Shown: piece by piece, positions 1 through 8,652 of the stretch
Layout of the letters: every line of letters begins with the position of its first letter
How positions within the stretch are numbered: position 1 is the first letter of the stretch
Source: Tenacibaculum lutimaris
GTDB taxonomy: Bacteria > Bacteroidota > Bacteroidia > Flavobacteriales > Flavobacteriaceae
Assembly (NCBI RefSeq): GCF_003610735.1
Contig: NZ_RAQM01000009.1
Span: 321,194 to 385,193, forward strand
Direction of reading: 5' to 3'
Length of the DNA stretch: 64,000 nucleotides
Position numbers and translations under genes: made by a program
The notes under the pieces: generated by a model
Database searches by the model: none
What the model saw: the letters and a program-made list of their open reading frames with translations, nothing else
Told to the model about the DNA's origin: nothing

Positions 1-1222
1 AAATATTTTCTGCATAAAAGGATCCTGATACTCCATTTCCATCAATTATTAAATGATGGGCTCCAAAAGTAACTCTCTTACTTCCTTTTGATATGGTTTC
101 CGATGTTTTAAACTCTTTAGGTAGTTTTACATCTAAAGTATTCACATAAACTCCTCTCCAAATATTTTGATTTGGCAGTAATAATCCGTTTTTATGATAA
201 TGTTCAGGGAATTTAACATTAGGAGAATTTCTTAAGTCACTAAAATCTAAAACAGCTTCATTTAAATAAAATTGAAAATTACCGTCATAATCTTTTTTAT
301 TTCTCTTTTTAGCTAAAACAAAAGGTTGTAAACTTATTCCAACTAATAAATCGTTCCAATCTGAAGCAATAGCTTTAAAAGCTCCTTTTACACGATAAGG
401 TACTTGGAGTGTTTGTGTTCCATTTTCTGTTTCTACTTTGTAAGGAACTTTTGTCTTTCCTTCATTTACTTCTCCATTTTTTTCTAAAGGTAATATCAAT
501 TCTCTTGAAAACTCAACTTCTCCTTCTATCCCTAACTCTTTAACACCATCACAATTAATAGTTACAAATGTTTTGTTTTGGGTAACGCCTGTTCTATAAT
601 CAAAACCTCCTTTTAAAGTTAACATCCATTTGCCTCCATTAAAAGGTATATGCATATCTCCTAACAGTACTAAGTTGGCGTCTCCGACAATACCTCCAGC
701 ATGTGATAACTTTACATTATTAGCTCCAAAAAACAACTCTATAGGATAGCCGTTTTCATTAGTTTGTGGTAATCGCACCCTTGCAAAAACAGTTAACTCT
801 GTATAGTCTTTGTATATGTTAGCTTGTGTTATTCCTATCGCATATTGAATATTCTCTCTAGTATGCTTAACTCCAACCGGAAGTTCTTTTATATCTTCAT
901 TTGAAAAACTATCTACCCAAGACTCATGTTTTTCAATTTGTTCAAATGAAGCTAGTGCTTTATCTCTATCGTTAACTACAAGTGAAGAAGTAGGATACCA
1001 CGTTTTAATATTGGACCAAGAAAAAATGTAACTTTCCTCTAAACTTTTTACTTCGTCTAACTTGGCATAAAAAAAAGAATCTGTTTTATTTGCGAATAAA
1101 CTATCTAAAAAATAATGTTTTTCTGTTTCATTATTTTTCACAATAGCTGTTGTTGCATTACCTATAACGGTATGAATAATACATACCCATAAAAAAAAGG
1201 AAAAAGCGAGGCCTTTCTTCAT
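1..1222 (-). CDS. Secreted protein of unknown function, N-terminal part (cut by window start)
   Basis: An uninterrupted reading frame runs from an ATG at 1222 to the left edge, giving about 407 residues with no stop. The N-terminus (MKKGLAFSFFLWVCIIHTVIG) is a signal peptide, so the protein is exported. The rest alternates beta-strand-like stretches such as ELTVFARVRLP and ELFFGANNVKL with asparagine/glycine-rich turns. I do not recognise a catalytic motif. Similar wording occurs in very long secreted Bacteroidetes proteins, but that is from memory. It is transcribed away from the islet that begins at 1452. The C-terminus and full length are unknown. Confidence 0.75.
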   Translation of the reverse strand, partial: MKKGLAFSFFLWVCIIHTVIGNATTAIVKNNETEKHYFLDSLFANKTDSFFYAKLDEVKSLEESYIFSWSNIKTWYPTSSLVVNDRDKALASFEQIEKHESWVDSFSNEDIKELPVGVKHTRENIQYAIGITQANIYKDYTELTVFARVRLPQTNENGYPIELFFGANNVKLSHAGGIVGDANLVLLGDMHIPFNGGKWMLTLKGGFDYRTGVTQNKTFVTINCDGVKELGIEGEVEFSRELILPLEKNGEVNEGKTKVPYKVETENGTQTLQVPYRVKGAFKAIASDWNDLLVGISLQPFVLAKKRNKKDYDGNFQFYLNEAVLDFSDLRNSPNVKFPEHYHKNGLLLPNQNIWRGVYVNTLDVKLPKEFKTSETISKGSKRVTFGAHHLIIDGNGVSGSFYAENI

Positions 1223-1451
1223 AGCTTTTTGTTTTACAAACACGGAAAACTACCGTATTTATTAATAATGTCTTTTTCTAAATTCTACTACAAAGTAAAC
1301 AAAAAGAATTAACTTAACATTAACATTTTTCATTTTTTACACCTCCTCATTTTTTTCTCCATTAAACAACTTATTTAACTTAAAAAATACTAACTACTCA
1401 AAAAGTACTATAGCATAAAAATCCTTAATTTCTAACGAATCAATACAACTT

Positions 1452-1477
1452 TTACTTCGTTTTCCTAAACATTAACC
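1452..1477. repeat. Left copy of 26-bp direct repeat (lgt 3'-end copy)
   Basis: This 26-bp stretch, beginning TTACTTCGTTTTCCTAAAC, is identical and in the same orientation to 3791-3816. The right copy is the last eight codons plus stop of lgt read from the minus strand; here it is isolated in non-coding DNA. The two copies bracket exactly the three-gene block 1544-3746. Identity stops sharply on both sides. This resembles the duplicated attachment or target site left by an inserted element. Confidence 0.85.
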
Positions 1478-1514
1478 TTTATAATCTTATTTCTTTCATT
1501 TATTAAGTAAATTA

Positions 1515-1532
1515 GTAATTTTCTAAAATTAC
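1515..1532. promoter_or_regulatory. Candidate operator palindrome upstream of the Crp/Fnr-family gene
   Basis: GTAATTTT-CT-AAAATTAC is a perfect 8-bp inverted repeat with a 2-bp centre, ending 11 bases before the ATG at 1544. Its position suits an autoregulatory site for the downstream regulator. It does not match the classical Fnr box, and such AT palindromes can occur by chance. Confidence 0.3.
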
Positions 1533-1543
1533 AATACTTAACT

Positions 1544-2125
1544 ATGAATAAAGAAACTATATTAAACTCTATCAGTAACTCACATAGTAAATTATCTTCG
1601 AAGTGTCAATTAGACTTATTAAAAACTACTAAAATATTAAGTTTAAAAAAAGGGACACTCCTTGTACGTGATGGGCAATTTTCTAACAAAACATATTACA
1701 TAATTTCTGGAGCTGCTAGAGCCTATTATTTAAAAAATGGAAAAGATATTTCAGATTGGTTTGCTTTTGAAAATGAATTTATAAGTCCTATTATAAGTTA
1801 TTTCACCAATAAACCCAGTCCACATTATATTGAATTACTTGAAGACTCTGTATTATTAGAACTTACAAAAGAAGATGTTGAAATTATCTCAAACAAGCAT
1901 CATGATTTCGAGCGATTAATTAGAATTGTTGTTACTAAAACCATGTTAAGTCTACAAGAAAGAATTTCCTCTATACTATTTCAAAAAGCAGAACAAAGGT
2001 ATGAGCAGTTATTAAAAACTTATCCAACTATAACACAGAGAGTTTCTTTAACTCACATAGCATCATACTTAGGAATTACTCTTGAAACCTTAAGTAGAAT
2101 TAGGAGGCCTAAAAAACGAATTTGA
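1544..2125 (+). CDS. Crp/Fnr-family transcriptional regulator
   Basis: A 193-residue protein of the usual length for Bacteroidetes Crp/Fnr regulators. The N-terminal half (about 20-120) is the cyclic-nucleotide-binding beta-roll, with the typical GTLLVRDGQ and YYIISGAARAYY strands. The C-terminal part (about 150-190) is a winged helix-turn-helix with SLTHIASYLGITLETLSRIRR as the recognition element. The cysteine cluster of oxygen-sensing Fnr is absent, so the ligand is unknown. It leads a co-directional run with the membrane protein (51 bases on) and the proline-dehydrogenase-like gene, and it lies inside the repeat-flanked islet; it probably controls those two genes. Confidence 0.85.
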   Translation: MNKETILNSISNSHSKLSSKCQLDLLKTTKILSLKKGTLLVRDGQFSNKTYYIISGAARAYYLKNGKDISDWFAFENEFISPIISYFTNKPSPHYIELLEDSVLLELTKEDVEIISNKHHDFERLIRIVVTKTMLSLQERISSILFQKAEQRYEQLLKTYPTITQRVSLTHIASYLGITLETLSRIRRPKKRI

Positions 2126-2175
2126 TTTATATCAAATGAATTCTACTAAAAAGTATAGATTTTTGTTTTAAAAAA

Positions 2176-2787
2176 ATGAAACGTCTACACTACATTTCAG
2201 GAGTAACAATTACTATTTTTATAGGATTACATTTATTGAACCATTTTTTAAGTGTTTTTGGAGAAGAAACCCATATTAAATTCATGGATCAACTAAGAAT
2301 CGTATACAGAAATATTTTTATAGAATATATACTCTTCATTACAGTTATTATTCAAATTATTTCAGGATTAAAACTATTTATTTATAAGAGAAAAACATTA
2401 GTTACATTTTTCGACAGATTGCAAGTTTGGACTGGTTTGTACTTAGCTTTTTTTCTACTTATACATGTTAGTGCTGTACTAAGCGGTAGATATCTACTAA
2501 ATCTTGATACTAACTTTTATTTTGGTGTTGCTGGATTAAACACTTTCCCTTTAAGTATATTTTTTATTCCTTACTATAGCTTTGCCATAATCTCTTTTTT
2601 TGGGCATATCGCTGCTATTCATTATCAAAAAATGAAAAAAAAATTCGTAGGCTTATCAGTTAAACAACAATCAAAAATTATTTTTATAACAGGAATTATA
2701 TTCACTTTAATAACTCTTTATGGGCTAACAAATGGGTTTTCTGGAATTAAAATACCAGAAGAATATAATGTATTAATAGGAAAATAA
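2176..2787 (+). CDS. Five-helix membrane protein with intramembrane histidines, cytochrome-b-like
   Basis: The 203 residues form about five transmembrane helices: roughly 5-28, 46-70, 83-108, 128-150 and 168-188. Histidines lie in or near helices 1 (HLLNH), 3 (LIHVSA) and 4 (GHIAAIH). Helix number and paired histidines recall the haem-b anchor subunits of succinate dehydrogenase/fumarate reductase, but I see no firm family signature, so haem binding is inference. It lies 51 bases after the regulator and 24 bases before the proline-dehydrogenase-like gene. Together these suggest a membrane partner that could pass electrons from the flavoprotein to quinone. Confidence 0.7.
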   Translation: MKRLHYISGVTITIFIGLHLLNHFLSVFGEETHIKFMDQLRIVYRNIFIEYILFITVIIQIISGLKLFIYKRKTLVTFFDRLQVWTGLYLAFFLLIHVSAVLSGRYLLNLDTNFYFGVAGLNTFPLSIFFIPYYSFAIISFFGHIAAIHYQKMKKKFVGLSVKQQSKIIFITGIIFTLITLYGLTNGFSGIKIPEEYNVLIGK

Positions 2788-2810
2788 AATAGTCACAAAA
2801 CTAATTTAAA

Positions 2811-3746
2811 ATGCAAAAAGATTTACTTTTACTTGGTTCGGAAGCTCTTAAAAAAGCAGCCATCAATGAAAATGCAAAAGAATACTTAATGGCAAACCCT
2901 CTTCTTTTTAATGTATTAAAAAAAGCAGCAGATAGATATATAGGTGGAGAAACCTTAAATGAAACAATAACTAAGGTTCTTAAGGAAAATGAAAAACAAT
3001 TTAAGTGCTCTATAGAATTTATGGGTGAAAATACTTCTACCATTGAAGAGGCAAATAAAGCTACAAATGAATTTTTAAAAATTATACAGGAAATACATCT
3101 TAGAAGTTTAAACGCCACTGTTTCTTTAGATCTTTCACATATTGGTTTAGCAATATCCAAAGATTTAGCTTATGAAAACCTATCAAAAATTTGTAACGAA
3201 AACCCAAATATAGAAGTTACAATAAGCGCAGAAGGAATTAATCGAACAGATAATATTATTGATATCTACAAAAAAGGTTCAAAATTATTCGACAACCTAT
3301 CTATAACTATGCAAGCGTATTTACATAGAAGTAAAGATGATTTTAAAGAATTAGTAAAAGAAACAGGAAGAATTCGAATTGTAAAAGGTGCTTTTGAAAC
3401 CCCTAAAAAATTATCTATCCCTAGAGGAGAAGAGTTAAATAATATATACCTATATTATATTGAGCATTTACTATCTAATAATCACAAATGTTCTATAGCT
3501 ACACATGATTATATTATACAACAAGAAGCTAAAAAACTTATCAACCTATACAATCCAACTAATGAAATGTATGAGTTTGAAAGCCTTTATGGTATACAAA
3601 CACAACAACTTATTAATTTAAAAAATGAAGGATATAATACAAAACTATATTTCGTTTATGGTAAAGAATGGTATCTATACCTTTGCAACCGTATCGCTGA
3701 ATATCCTATGAATATTTTTAGAGCTTTATCTGATATGGTTGATTAA
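2811..3746 (+). CDS. Proline dehydrogenase-like FAD enzyme with altered substrate site
   Basis: At 311 residues this matches the monofunctional proline dehydrogenases of the PutA/FadM superfamily. Family landmarks are present in order: EFMGENTS (69-76), LSHIGLAIS (108-116), QAYLHRS (168-174), RIVKGAF (189-195), ATHD (230-233), FESLYGI (256-262) and YLCNRIAEYP (290-299). The FAD-contact stretches KGA and ATHD look intact. Compared with PutA from memory, the substrate-side lysine is Asp107, the aspartate of the D-x-E motif is Ser139, and the first arginine of the carboxylate-binding pair is Asn293. It may act on something other than proline. It is the last gene of the islet, 44 bases before the right repeat. 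Confidence 0.8.
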   Translation: MQKDLLLLGSEALKKAAINENAKEYLMANPLLFNVLKKAADRYIGGETLNETITKVLKENEKQFKCSIEFMGENTSTIEEANKATNEFLKIIQEIHLRSLNATVSLDLSHIGLAISKDLAYENLSKICNENPNIEVTISAEGINRTDNIIDIYKKGSKLFDNLSITMQAYLHRSKDDFKELVKETGRIRIVKGAFETPKKLSIPRGEELNNIYLYYIEHLLSNNHKCSIATHDYIIQQEAKKLINLYNPTNEMYEFESLYGIQTQQLINLKNEGYNTKLYFVYGKEWYLYLCNRIAEYPMNIFRALSDMVD

Positions 3747-3790
3747 TTTTAAAAAGTTTTTACTTCTTCTGTACCTTCTTTCTTGTAGAA

Positions 3791-3816
3791 TTACTTCGTT
3801 TTCCTAAACATTAACC
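3791..3816. repeat. Right copy of 26-bp direct repeat, overlapping the lgt 3' end
   Basis: This copy is identical to 1452-1477 and begins exactly at the lgt stop codon (TAA on the minus strand at 3791-3793). It encodes the last residues of Lgt, so it is likely the original site and the left copy the duplicate. Confidence 0.85.
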
Positions 3817-4642
3817 AAAAACCAATTAATACTAACGGAATACTTAATACTTGACCTGTATTTAACGAATTGAAAACCCAATCTTCACGTCCTTCAACTT
3901 GTGCTTCTTTTAGGAATTCTATTACAAAACGTAACGACCATAACACAACCATAAACAGCCCAAATAAAAAGCCTGTTTGGTTTTTCTTGTCTGTTTTCCA
4001 ATAGAAATACCATAAAGAAAAGAACAATACTAAGTAACTAAATGCCTCATATAATTGGGTTGGATGACGTGGTACCGTTTCACCTGCTAGCTCAAAAATT
4101 ACCCCAAAACTACTACCTGTTGGTTTTCCATAAATTTCAGAGTTAAAAAAGTTTCCGAAACGAATAAAAAATCCTGCTAAGGCAACCATAATTCCTAATC
4201 TATCTAAAATAAACAACCATGGTTTCTGTAAATGCTTTTTAGCGTAAAAATACATCGCTATTGGAATAGCAATTGCTGCTCCGTGACTAGCAAATCCTGT
4301 AAACCCTGTGAATTTCCATCCATCTAACAAACCGAATAAAGCTGAAGCTCCTTCTTGCTTTTTAATAGGTAAAATAATTTCTAGTAAGTGGTTTTGGTAA
4401 TAATCCCAACTATAAAAAAACACATCTCCTAAACGCATTCCTATCAACATAGAAACGAATACGTACATAAATAACGGATCTAGTTTTTCAACAGGAATAT
4501 TATCGTTGATGTAAATCTTTTTCATTAATCGAAGTCCTAATATAAATGCTGCTACAAACATTAAACTGTACCAACGAATACCAAAACCTCCAATGTTTAT
4601 TAATTCTGGGTTCCAATCCCACACTATGGATAAAAAATTCAT
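3791..4642 (-). CDS. lgt: Prolipoprotein diacylglyceryl transferase
   Basis: Lgt transfers diacylglycerol from phosphatidylglycerol to the lipobox cysteine of prelipoproteins, the first step of lipoprotein maturation in the inner membrane. The 283 residues show about seven membrane helices, the start motif IGGFGIRWYSLMF (17-29), the arginine segment FFIRFGNFFNSE (about 158-169) and the family signature RHPTQLYEA (about 191-199). Length is normal. The final 26 bases double as the right end of the direct repeat bounding the neighbouring islet, and the reading frame is not damaged by it. yidD follows upstream on the same strand. Confidence 0.95.
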   Translation of the reverse strand: MNFLSIVWDWNPELINIGGFGIRWYSLMFVAAFILGLRLMKKIYINDNIPVEKLDPLFMYVFVSMLIGMRLGDVFFYSWDYYQNHLLEIILPIKKQEGASALFGLLDGWKFTGFTGFASHGAAIAIPIAMYFYAKKHLQKPWLFILDRLGIMVALAGFFIRFGNFFNSEIYGKPTGSSFGVIFELAGETVPRHPTQLYEAFSYLVLFFSLWYFYWKTDKKNQTGFLFGLFMVVLWSLRFVIEFLKEAQVEGREDWVFNSLNTGQVLSIPLVLIGFWLMFRKTK

Positions 4643-4662
4643 CTATTCTTATTTATTTTAAC

Positions 4663-4732
4663 ATTGTCATTGCGAATGTAATAAAGCAATCTTAAAAAAG
4701 AGAGATTACTTCGTCATTCTTTTTTAATGACG
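4663..4732. repeat. Intergenic inverted-repeat element (GTCATT type)
   Basis: The lgt-yidD gap holds GTCATTGCGAATG, then AGCAATCT and AGATTACT arms, then CGTCATT (4712-4718) facing AATGACG (4726-4732). It runs into the yidD stop codon. The wording matches the elements at 16387-16503 and 43566-43616, so it is probably a divergent or shortened copy of the same dispersed repeat family. Confidence 0.55.
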
Positions 4733-4978
4733 ATTCTTTTTTTCTCTTTTTTCTGGAACAGGATCATAACCACTCCCTCCCCACGGATGACAACTAAAAA
4801 TTCTTTTCAATGCTAACCAACCACCGTAAAACAATCCGTGTTTTTGTAATGCTTCAACAGTATAACTTGAACAGGTAGGTGAATACCTACATGTAGCAGG
4901 TGTAAATGGTGAAATTGCTGTTTGGTAAAATCGAACTAACAATATAAATGGGTATGCTATGATGGTTTTTAGTTTCAC
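4724..4978 (-). CDS. yidD: Membrane protein insertion efficiency factor YidD
   Basis: YidD is a small membrane-associated protein that assists YidC-dependent membrane insertion. The 84 residues contain an amphipathic N-terminus ([15 protein letters not shown]), the three-cysteine motif [15 protein letters not shown] (about 30-44) and [13 protein letters not shown] (63-75), all diagnostic. Length is normal. It sits 23 bases downstream of cysS, same strand, so the two may be co-transcribed. Confidence 0.95.
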   Translation of the reverse strand: MKLKTIIAYPFILLVRFYQTAISPFTPATCRYSPTCSSYTVEALQKHGLFYGGWLALKRIFSCHPWGGSGYDPVPEKREKKNRH

Positions 4979-5001
4979 TATGCTTTTTTAGGATTTTACT
5001 A

Positions 5002-6483
5002 TTAGTTAACTGTAAATGTCGTTCCTTCTCTACCGTCTTTTAATTGAATACCTAAAGCAAGTAGTTTGTCACGAATTTCATCTGACAACGCCCAATCTTT
5101 ATTTTCTCGCGCCTCTTTTCGCATAGTAATTAACATCTCTACCACACCATCTAGTTTATCAGAATTATTTCCTTCTGAAGTTTCATTCAACAACCCTAAA
5201 ACATCATAAACAAACGCTCCGATAGTTTCTTTTAACGCCGTTAAATCTTCTTCAGTTAAACTAGATTTCCCTTCTTTTATTTGATTGATAACTTTTACAG
5301 CTTCAAATAAATGAGAAATTAAAATAGGAGTATTAAAATCATCATTCATTGCATCGTAGCAATCTTGTCTCCATTTTTGCACATCAAATGTAGACGTAGC
5401 TTCAGCAGTTACCTTATTTAAAGTATTTACAGCTTCCATTAATTTATTATACCCTTTTTCAGAAGCTAACAACGCTTCTCCTGAAAAATCTAGGATACTA
5501 CGATAATGTGCCTGCATAATAAAGAAACGTACTACACCGGCATTAAATGCTTTTGGCAAAATAGCATTCGCCCCTGTTAAAATCTCTTCAGGTAAAATAT
5601 AGTTTCCTGTAGATTTTGCCATTTTTTGACCGTTTAACAGTAACATATTAGCATGCATCCAATAATTAACGGGTTGTACACCAGAACAAGTATGTGATTG
5701 CGCAATTTCACATTCATGATGAGGGAATTTTAAGTCCATTCCTCCTCCATGAATATCAAACTGTTCACCTAAATATTTTGTACTCATTACTGAACACTCT
5801 AAATGCCAACCAGGAAAACCATCGCTCCAAGGAGAAGGCCAACGCATAATATGGCGTTCATCGGCTTTTTTCCAAAGTGCAAAGTCTTGCGGATTTTTCT
5901 TATCTGATTGCCCGTCTAAAGTTCTTGTGTTATGAATAGCATCTTCAATAGTACGCCCTGAAAGGATTCCGTAGTTATTTTGTTCATTATACTTTAACAC
6001 GTCAAAATATACAGATCCGTTTACTTCGTAAGCAAAACCTTTTTCTATGATTTCTTTAATCATTTCTATTTGCTCTACGATATGACCTGTTGCAGTTGGC
6101 TCTATACTCGGCGGTAAAAAATTGTATTTTGCTGCTACTGTATGAAAATCTACCGTGTAACGCTGAACCACTTCCATAGGTTCAATTTCTTCTAATCGTG
6201 CTTTTTTAGCAATTCTATCTTCACCTTCATCTGCATCATTTTCTAAGTGACCAGCATCGGTAATATTACGTACATAACGTACTTTATAGCCTAAGTGTAG
6301 TAAATAACGAAAAACCATATCAAACGACATAAAGGTTCTAATATTTCCTAAATGCACGTTACTATAAACTGTTGGTCCACACACATACATTCCTACGCGC
6401 CCCTCAGTTACTGGTTTAAAAAGCTCTTTTGATTTGCTTAAAGAGTTATATATTTTAAGTTGATTTTCTTTGTATAATTCCAT
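5002..6483 (-). CDS. cysS: Cysteinyl-tRNA synthetase
   Basis: This class I aminoacyl-tRNA synthetase charges tRNA-Cys in the cytoplasm. The 493 residues show the HIGH-type motif VHLGN (43-47), the zinc site starting at CGP (35-37) and continued by [10 protein letters not shown] and [11 protein letters not shown], and KMAKSTGN (about 288-295) as the KMSKS motif. The C-terminal tRNA-binding helical domain is complete. The ATG at 6483 is the natural start, since the family begins a few residues before the first strand. Confidence 0.97.
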   Translation of the reverse strand: MELYKENQLKIYNSLSKSKELFKPVTEGRVGMYVCGPTVYSNVHLGNIRTFMSFDMVFRYLLHLGYKVRYVRNITDAGHLENDADEGEDRIAKKARLEEIEPMEVVQRYTVDFHTVAAKYNFLPPSIEPTATGHIVEQIEMIKEIIEKGFAYEVNGSVYFDVLKYNEQNNYGILSGRTIEDAIHNTRTLDGQSDKKNPQDFALWKKADERHIMRWPSPWSDGFPGWHLECSVMSTKYLGEQFDIHGGGMDLKFPHHECEIAQSHTCSGVQPVNYWMHANMLLLNGQKMAKSTGNYILPEEILTGANAILPKAFNAGVVRFFIMQAHYRSILDFSGEALLASEKGYNKLMEAVNTLNKVTAEATSTFDVQKWRQDCYDAMNDDFNTPILISHLFEAVKVINQIKEGKSSLTEEDLTALKETIGAFVYDVLGLLNETSEGNNSDKLDGVVEMLITMRKEARENKDWALSDEIRDKLLALGIQLKDGREGTTFTVN

Positions 6484-6569
6484 GGTAAAAGTGACTATTT
6501 ACAAACGCTAAGATAGGCACTTTAAAAAGAATACAGAAATGGAATTTAGCAGTAATTTTGTTAAGAAAA

Positions 6570-6600
6570 AAAGTAGTTTTTTTACATATATAACTACTGT
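6570..6600 (-). terminator. Terminator of the ECF operon
   Basis: On the minus strand AGTAGTT pairs with AACTACT (6592-6598 with 6572-6578) and a run of T follows. It overlaps the stop codon of the 6594-8105 gene. Confidence 0.5.
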
Positions 6601-8105
6601 TTTTTTAGTTGTAGTTGACTGTATTTTCCATCTATTACAATCTTTTTATCTTTTGAAGTTAGTGTAAAGTCTCCATTATACTCTACACTTCCGTTTTTAG
6701 CATTTCGAATTTCATTAGAAACTTTAAAATTTAACTTACCTTTTAATTCAGAAAGGTTTATAGTTGCATCTGAATAATTTAAAAACACTTTAAAGTTGTT
6801 TGGATTTGGATGCACTTTTACAATCGTTAAATTACCAAATTTGTTAGTTACCTCTACGTTATTATACACGTTAGTAACCACAACTCCTGATGAATTCGAA
6901 TTTACTGTTGCGTTAGTAACCGACGCTAATTGAGCATCGGTTACATTATTTAAAAACAACGTACAGGTGTTTAATGAGTTAATAGTTACTGGTGAAAATG
7001 ACACGGTTAACTTACCTCCGTCTAAAGCATCTGCTTTAAAAGTTCCATAACTTACTTTTCCTGAAGCCTTAGTTTTTGGTAGCGTAACTTTACAATGACG
7101 CGTATTTAAATCAAACGTTGCTGATTTTGGTACTTTTACAATAATTTTTTTGGTAACTTTTACTTTCTTACCATTTACCATAAAATTGTTACTATCTGAT
7201 GAAAAAGAATAGCTAACACGGTTTTTATTCATTTCTCTTCTTGCTTTATGCATCTCCTCTCTTACTTTGTGCATTTCTTCCCTAGCTTTAGCCATCTCTT
7301 TTCGTATCTCTTCTCTATTAATTTTTCGAACCTCTGCTCTAGCTTTCGCTACTTCTCTTCTAAGTTCTTCTTGATTAATTCGCTCTACTTTTATTCTTTT
7401 TAATTCTTCTTGAATTTCTTTTTTTCGTTCTTCTTGATGTTTTTTAAACTCTTTGTATTTAGCTGTTTTCTTGAACTCTTCCCATTCTTTTTTCGATTTG
7501 ATAGTAATATCGTTTACACCATCTTTCCATTGAAAAAAGTAAGTTCCTCCATCTTTTGCATACTTATCAAAATCAAACTCTACATCTTCTAAACCAGTAA
7601 CAATTTCTTCAAAATTAATTTCTGGAATTTCGATTTCAGGTATTTCTGGAATCTCAGGTATTTCTGGAATTCTTACCTCTGGTAACTCAGGCATTTCAGG
7701 TACTACGACTACCTTATCATCATTATCAAATTGAAATACTTTTGGGTAATTATTATCAGACGAATTAAAAAAGACAATATTGTCACTTCCTACAGAACGA
7801 AAACTACTTCTATTGGCATTAATTTGCACTTTACTTTTGTTTCCTAAAGCTTCAAACTTCCAATTATCTAAATACTTTTGAGCCTCTTTTTTATCTAGCC
7901 CTTCAACCTCTACAATTGCTTCTATAAAAACTTCGTTTTTATTCCAAGTAGTTACATCTATTTCGGCGTTAGACGCATTGATGTTAACCACCACATCTTT
8001 ATTGGTTTTAAAATTTTCACTATACTTTTTATTATACTGCTGTGCAGATACAACTCCAGTTACTAACAGTGAAAAAACACTAATTTTAAATTGTTTGAAT
8101 GTCAT
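6594..8105 (-). CDS. Exported adhesin-like (DUF4097-type) protein with Pro-Glu repeats and coiled coil
   Basis: The 503 residues have a signal peptide (1-21, ending VVSAQ), a strand-rich N-terminal part, a Pro-Glu-Ile repeat (about 136-163, with IPEIPEIPEIPEIEIPEI), a long charged coiled coil (about 205-296, REEMHKVREEMHKARREM), and a C-terminal repetitive strand region (about 300-503, e.g. TINSLNTCTLFLNNV) like the putative adhesin domains often found beside ECF sigma genes. It is the last gene of a three-gene operon and overlaps the preceding gene by 20 bases. It is likely an envelope protein whose synthesis follows the sigma factor. Molecular function is unknown. Confidence 0.75.
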   Translation of the reverse strand: MTFKQFKISVFSLLVTGVVSAQQYNKKYSENFKTNKDVVVNINASNAEIDVTTWNKNEVFIEAIVEVEGLDKKEAQKYLDNWKFEALGNKSKVQINANRSSFRSVGSDNIVFFNSSDNNYPKVFQFDNDDKVVVVPEMPELPEVRIPEIPEIPEIPEIEIPEINFEEIVTGLEDVEFDFDKYAKDGGTYFFQWKDGVNDITIKSKKEWEEFKKTAKYKEFKKHQEERKKEIQEELKRIKVERINQEELRREVAKARAEVRKINREEIRKEMAKAREEMHKVREEMHKARREMNKNRVSYSFSSDSNNFMVNGKKVKVTKKIIVKVPKSATFDLNTRHCKVTLPKTKASGKVSYGTFKADALDGGKLTVSFSPVTINSLNTCTLFLNNVTDAQLASVTNATVNSNSSGVVVTNVYNNVEVTNKFGNLTIVKVHPNPNNFKVFLNYSDATINLSELKGKLNFKVSNEIRNAKNGSVEYNGDFTLTSKDKKIVIDGKYSQLQLKKQ

Positions 8106-8652
8106 TTTGAGTTGGATTTTTAAATTCTTGTAATTGTTTTTGCATACGTTTTAACAGCTGTAAACGCAGTTGCAGGTTTCCAATCAATGCATTGATAGTA
8201 TCATCGTTAACTCCTTTTGTATTGAGCTCTTTGGTTAACGACTTATATTCTTTGGTTAGTTCACCTATCTTGGTTAAATAACCATCAAAAAGTTCTTTAT
8301 TAGCACTTGTTAATTCTAATTGACTTAACTCGTAATTAATGGTGTTTACATAGTAATCTTCCACCGTTTTTAATTCGGGTGAAATAGAACCTAAACTAAT
8401 TTTATTTCGATATTCTTCAGGAATTTCTTTAATGGCTGGTTCTATAGTATTAGTTGGATAAAATTTAACGCCTATGCTCACCAATAACATAATTGATGCA
8501 GCAATAAACAACCATTGATATGATTTTTTTGTTGATGGTTTTTCATGCAATTCATCCATCAACTTTTGTTGAAAACGTTGTCTGTGATTTGTTGATAACC
8601 TCTCTGTGTTTTCAACTTCATTCTTTAGTATTTCTCTAATATCTTTAGACAT
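8086..8652 (-). CDS. Single-pass membrane protein, probable anti-sigma factor
   Basis: The 188 residues have a cytoplasmic N-terminus with basic helices (about 1-42), one transmembrane helix (44-63, WLFIAASIMLLVSIGVKF), then a periplasmic helical region (about 100-185) rich in Leu, Lys and Glu. Gene order sigma, this gene, adhesin-like protein, with an 8-base overlap with the sigma gene, is the usual ECF arrangement, so an anti-sigma role is inferred. No zinc-binding anti-sigma motif is visible. Confidence 0.65.
   Translation of the reverse strand: MSKDIREILKNEVENTERLSTNHRQRFQQKLMDELHEKPSTKKSYQWLFIAASIMLLVSIGVKFYPTNTIEPAIKEIPEEYRNKISLGSISPELKTVEDYYVNTINYELSQLELTSANKELFDGYLTKIGELTKEYKSLTKELNTKGVNDDTINALIGNLQLRLQLLKRMQKQLQEFKNPTQNDIQTI

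Larger units (their letters stand above)
1223..1543. other. Intergenic region between divergent genes
   Basis: About 320 bases without a gene. It holds a 26-bp sequence identical to the 3' end of lgt (1452-1477) and, just before the next start codon, a palindrome (1515-1532). No small reading frame or RNA gene was recognised. Confidence 0.6.
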
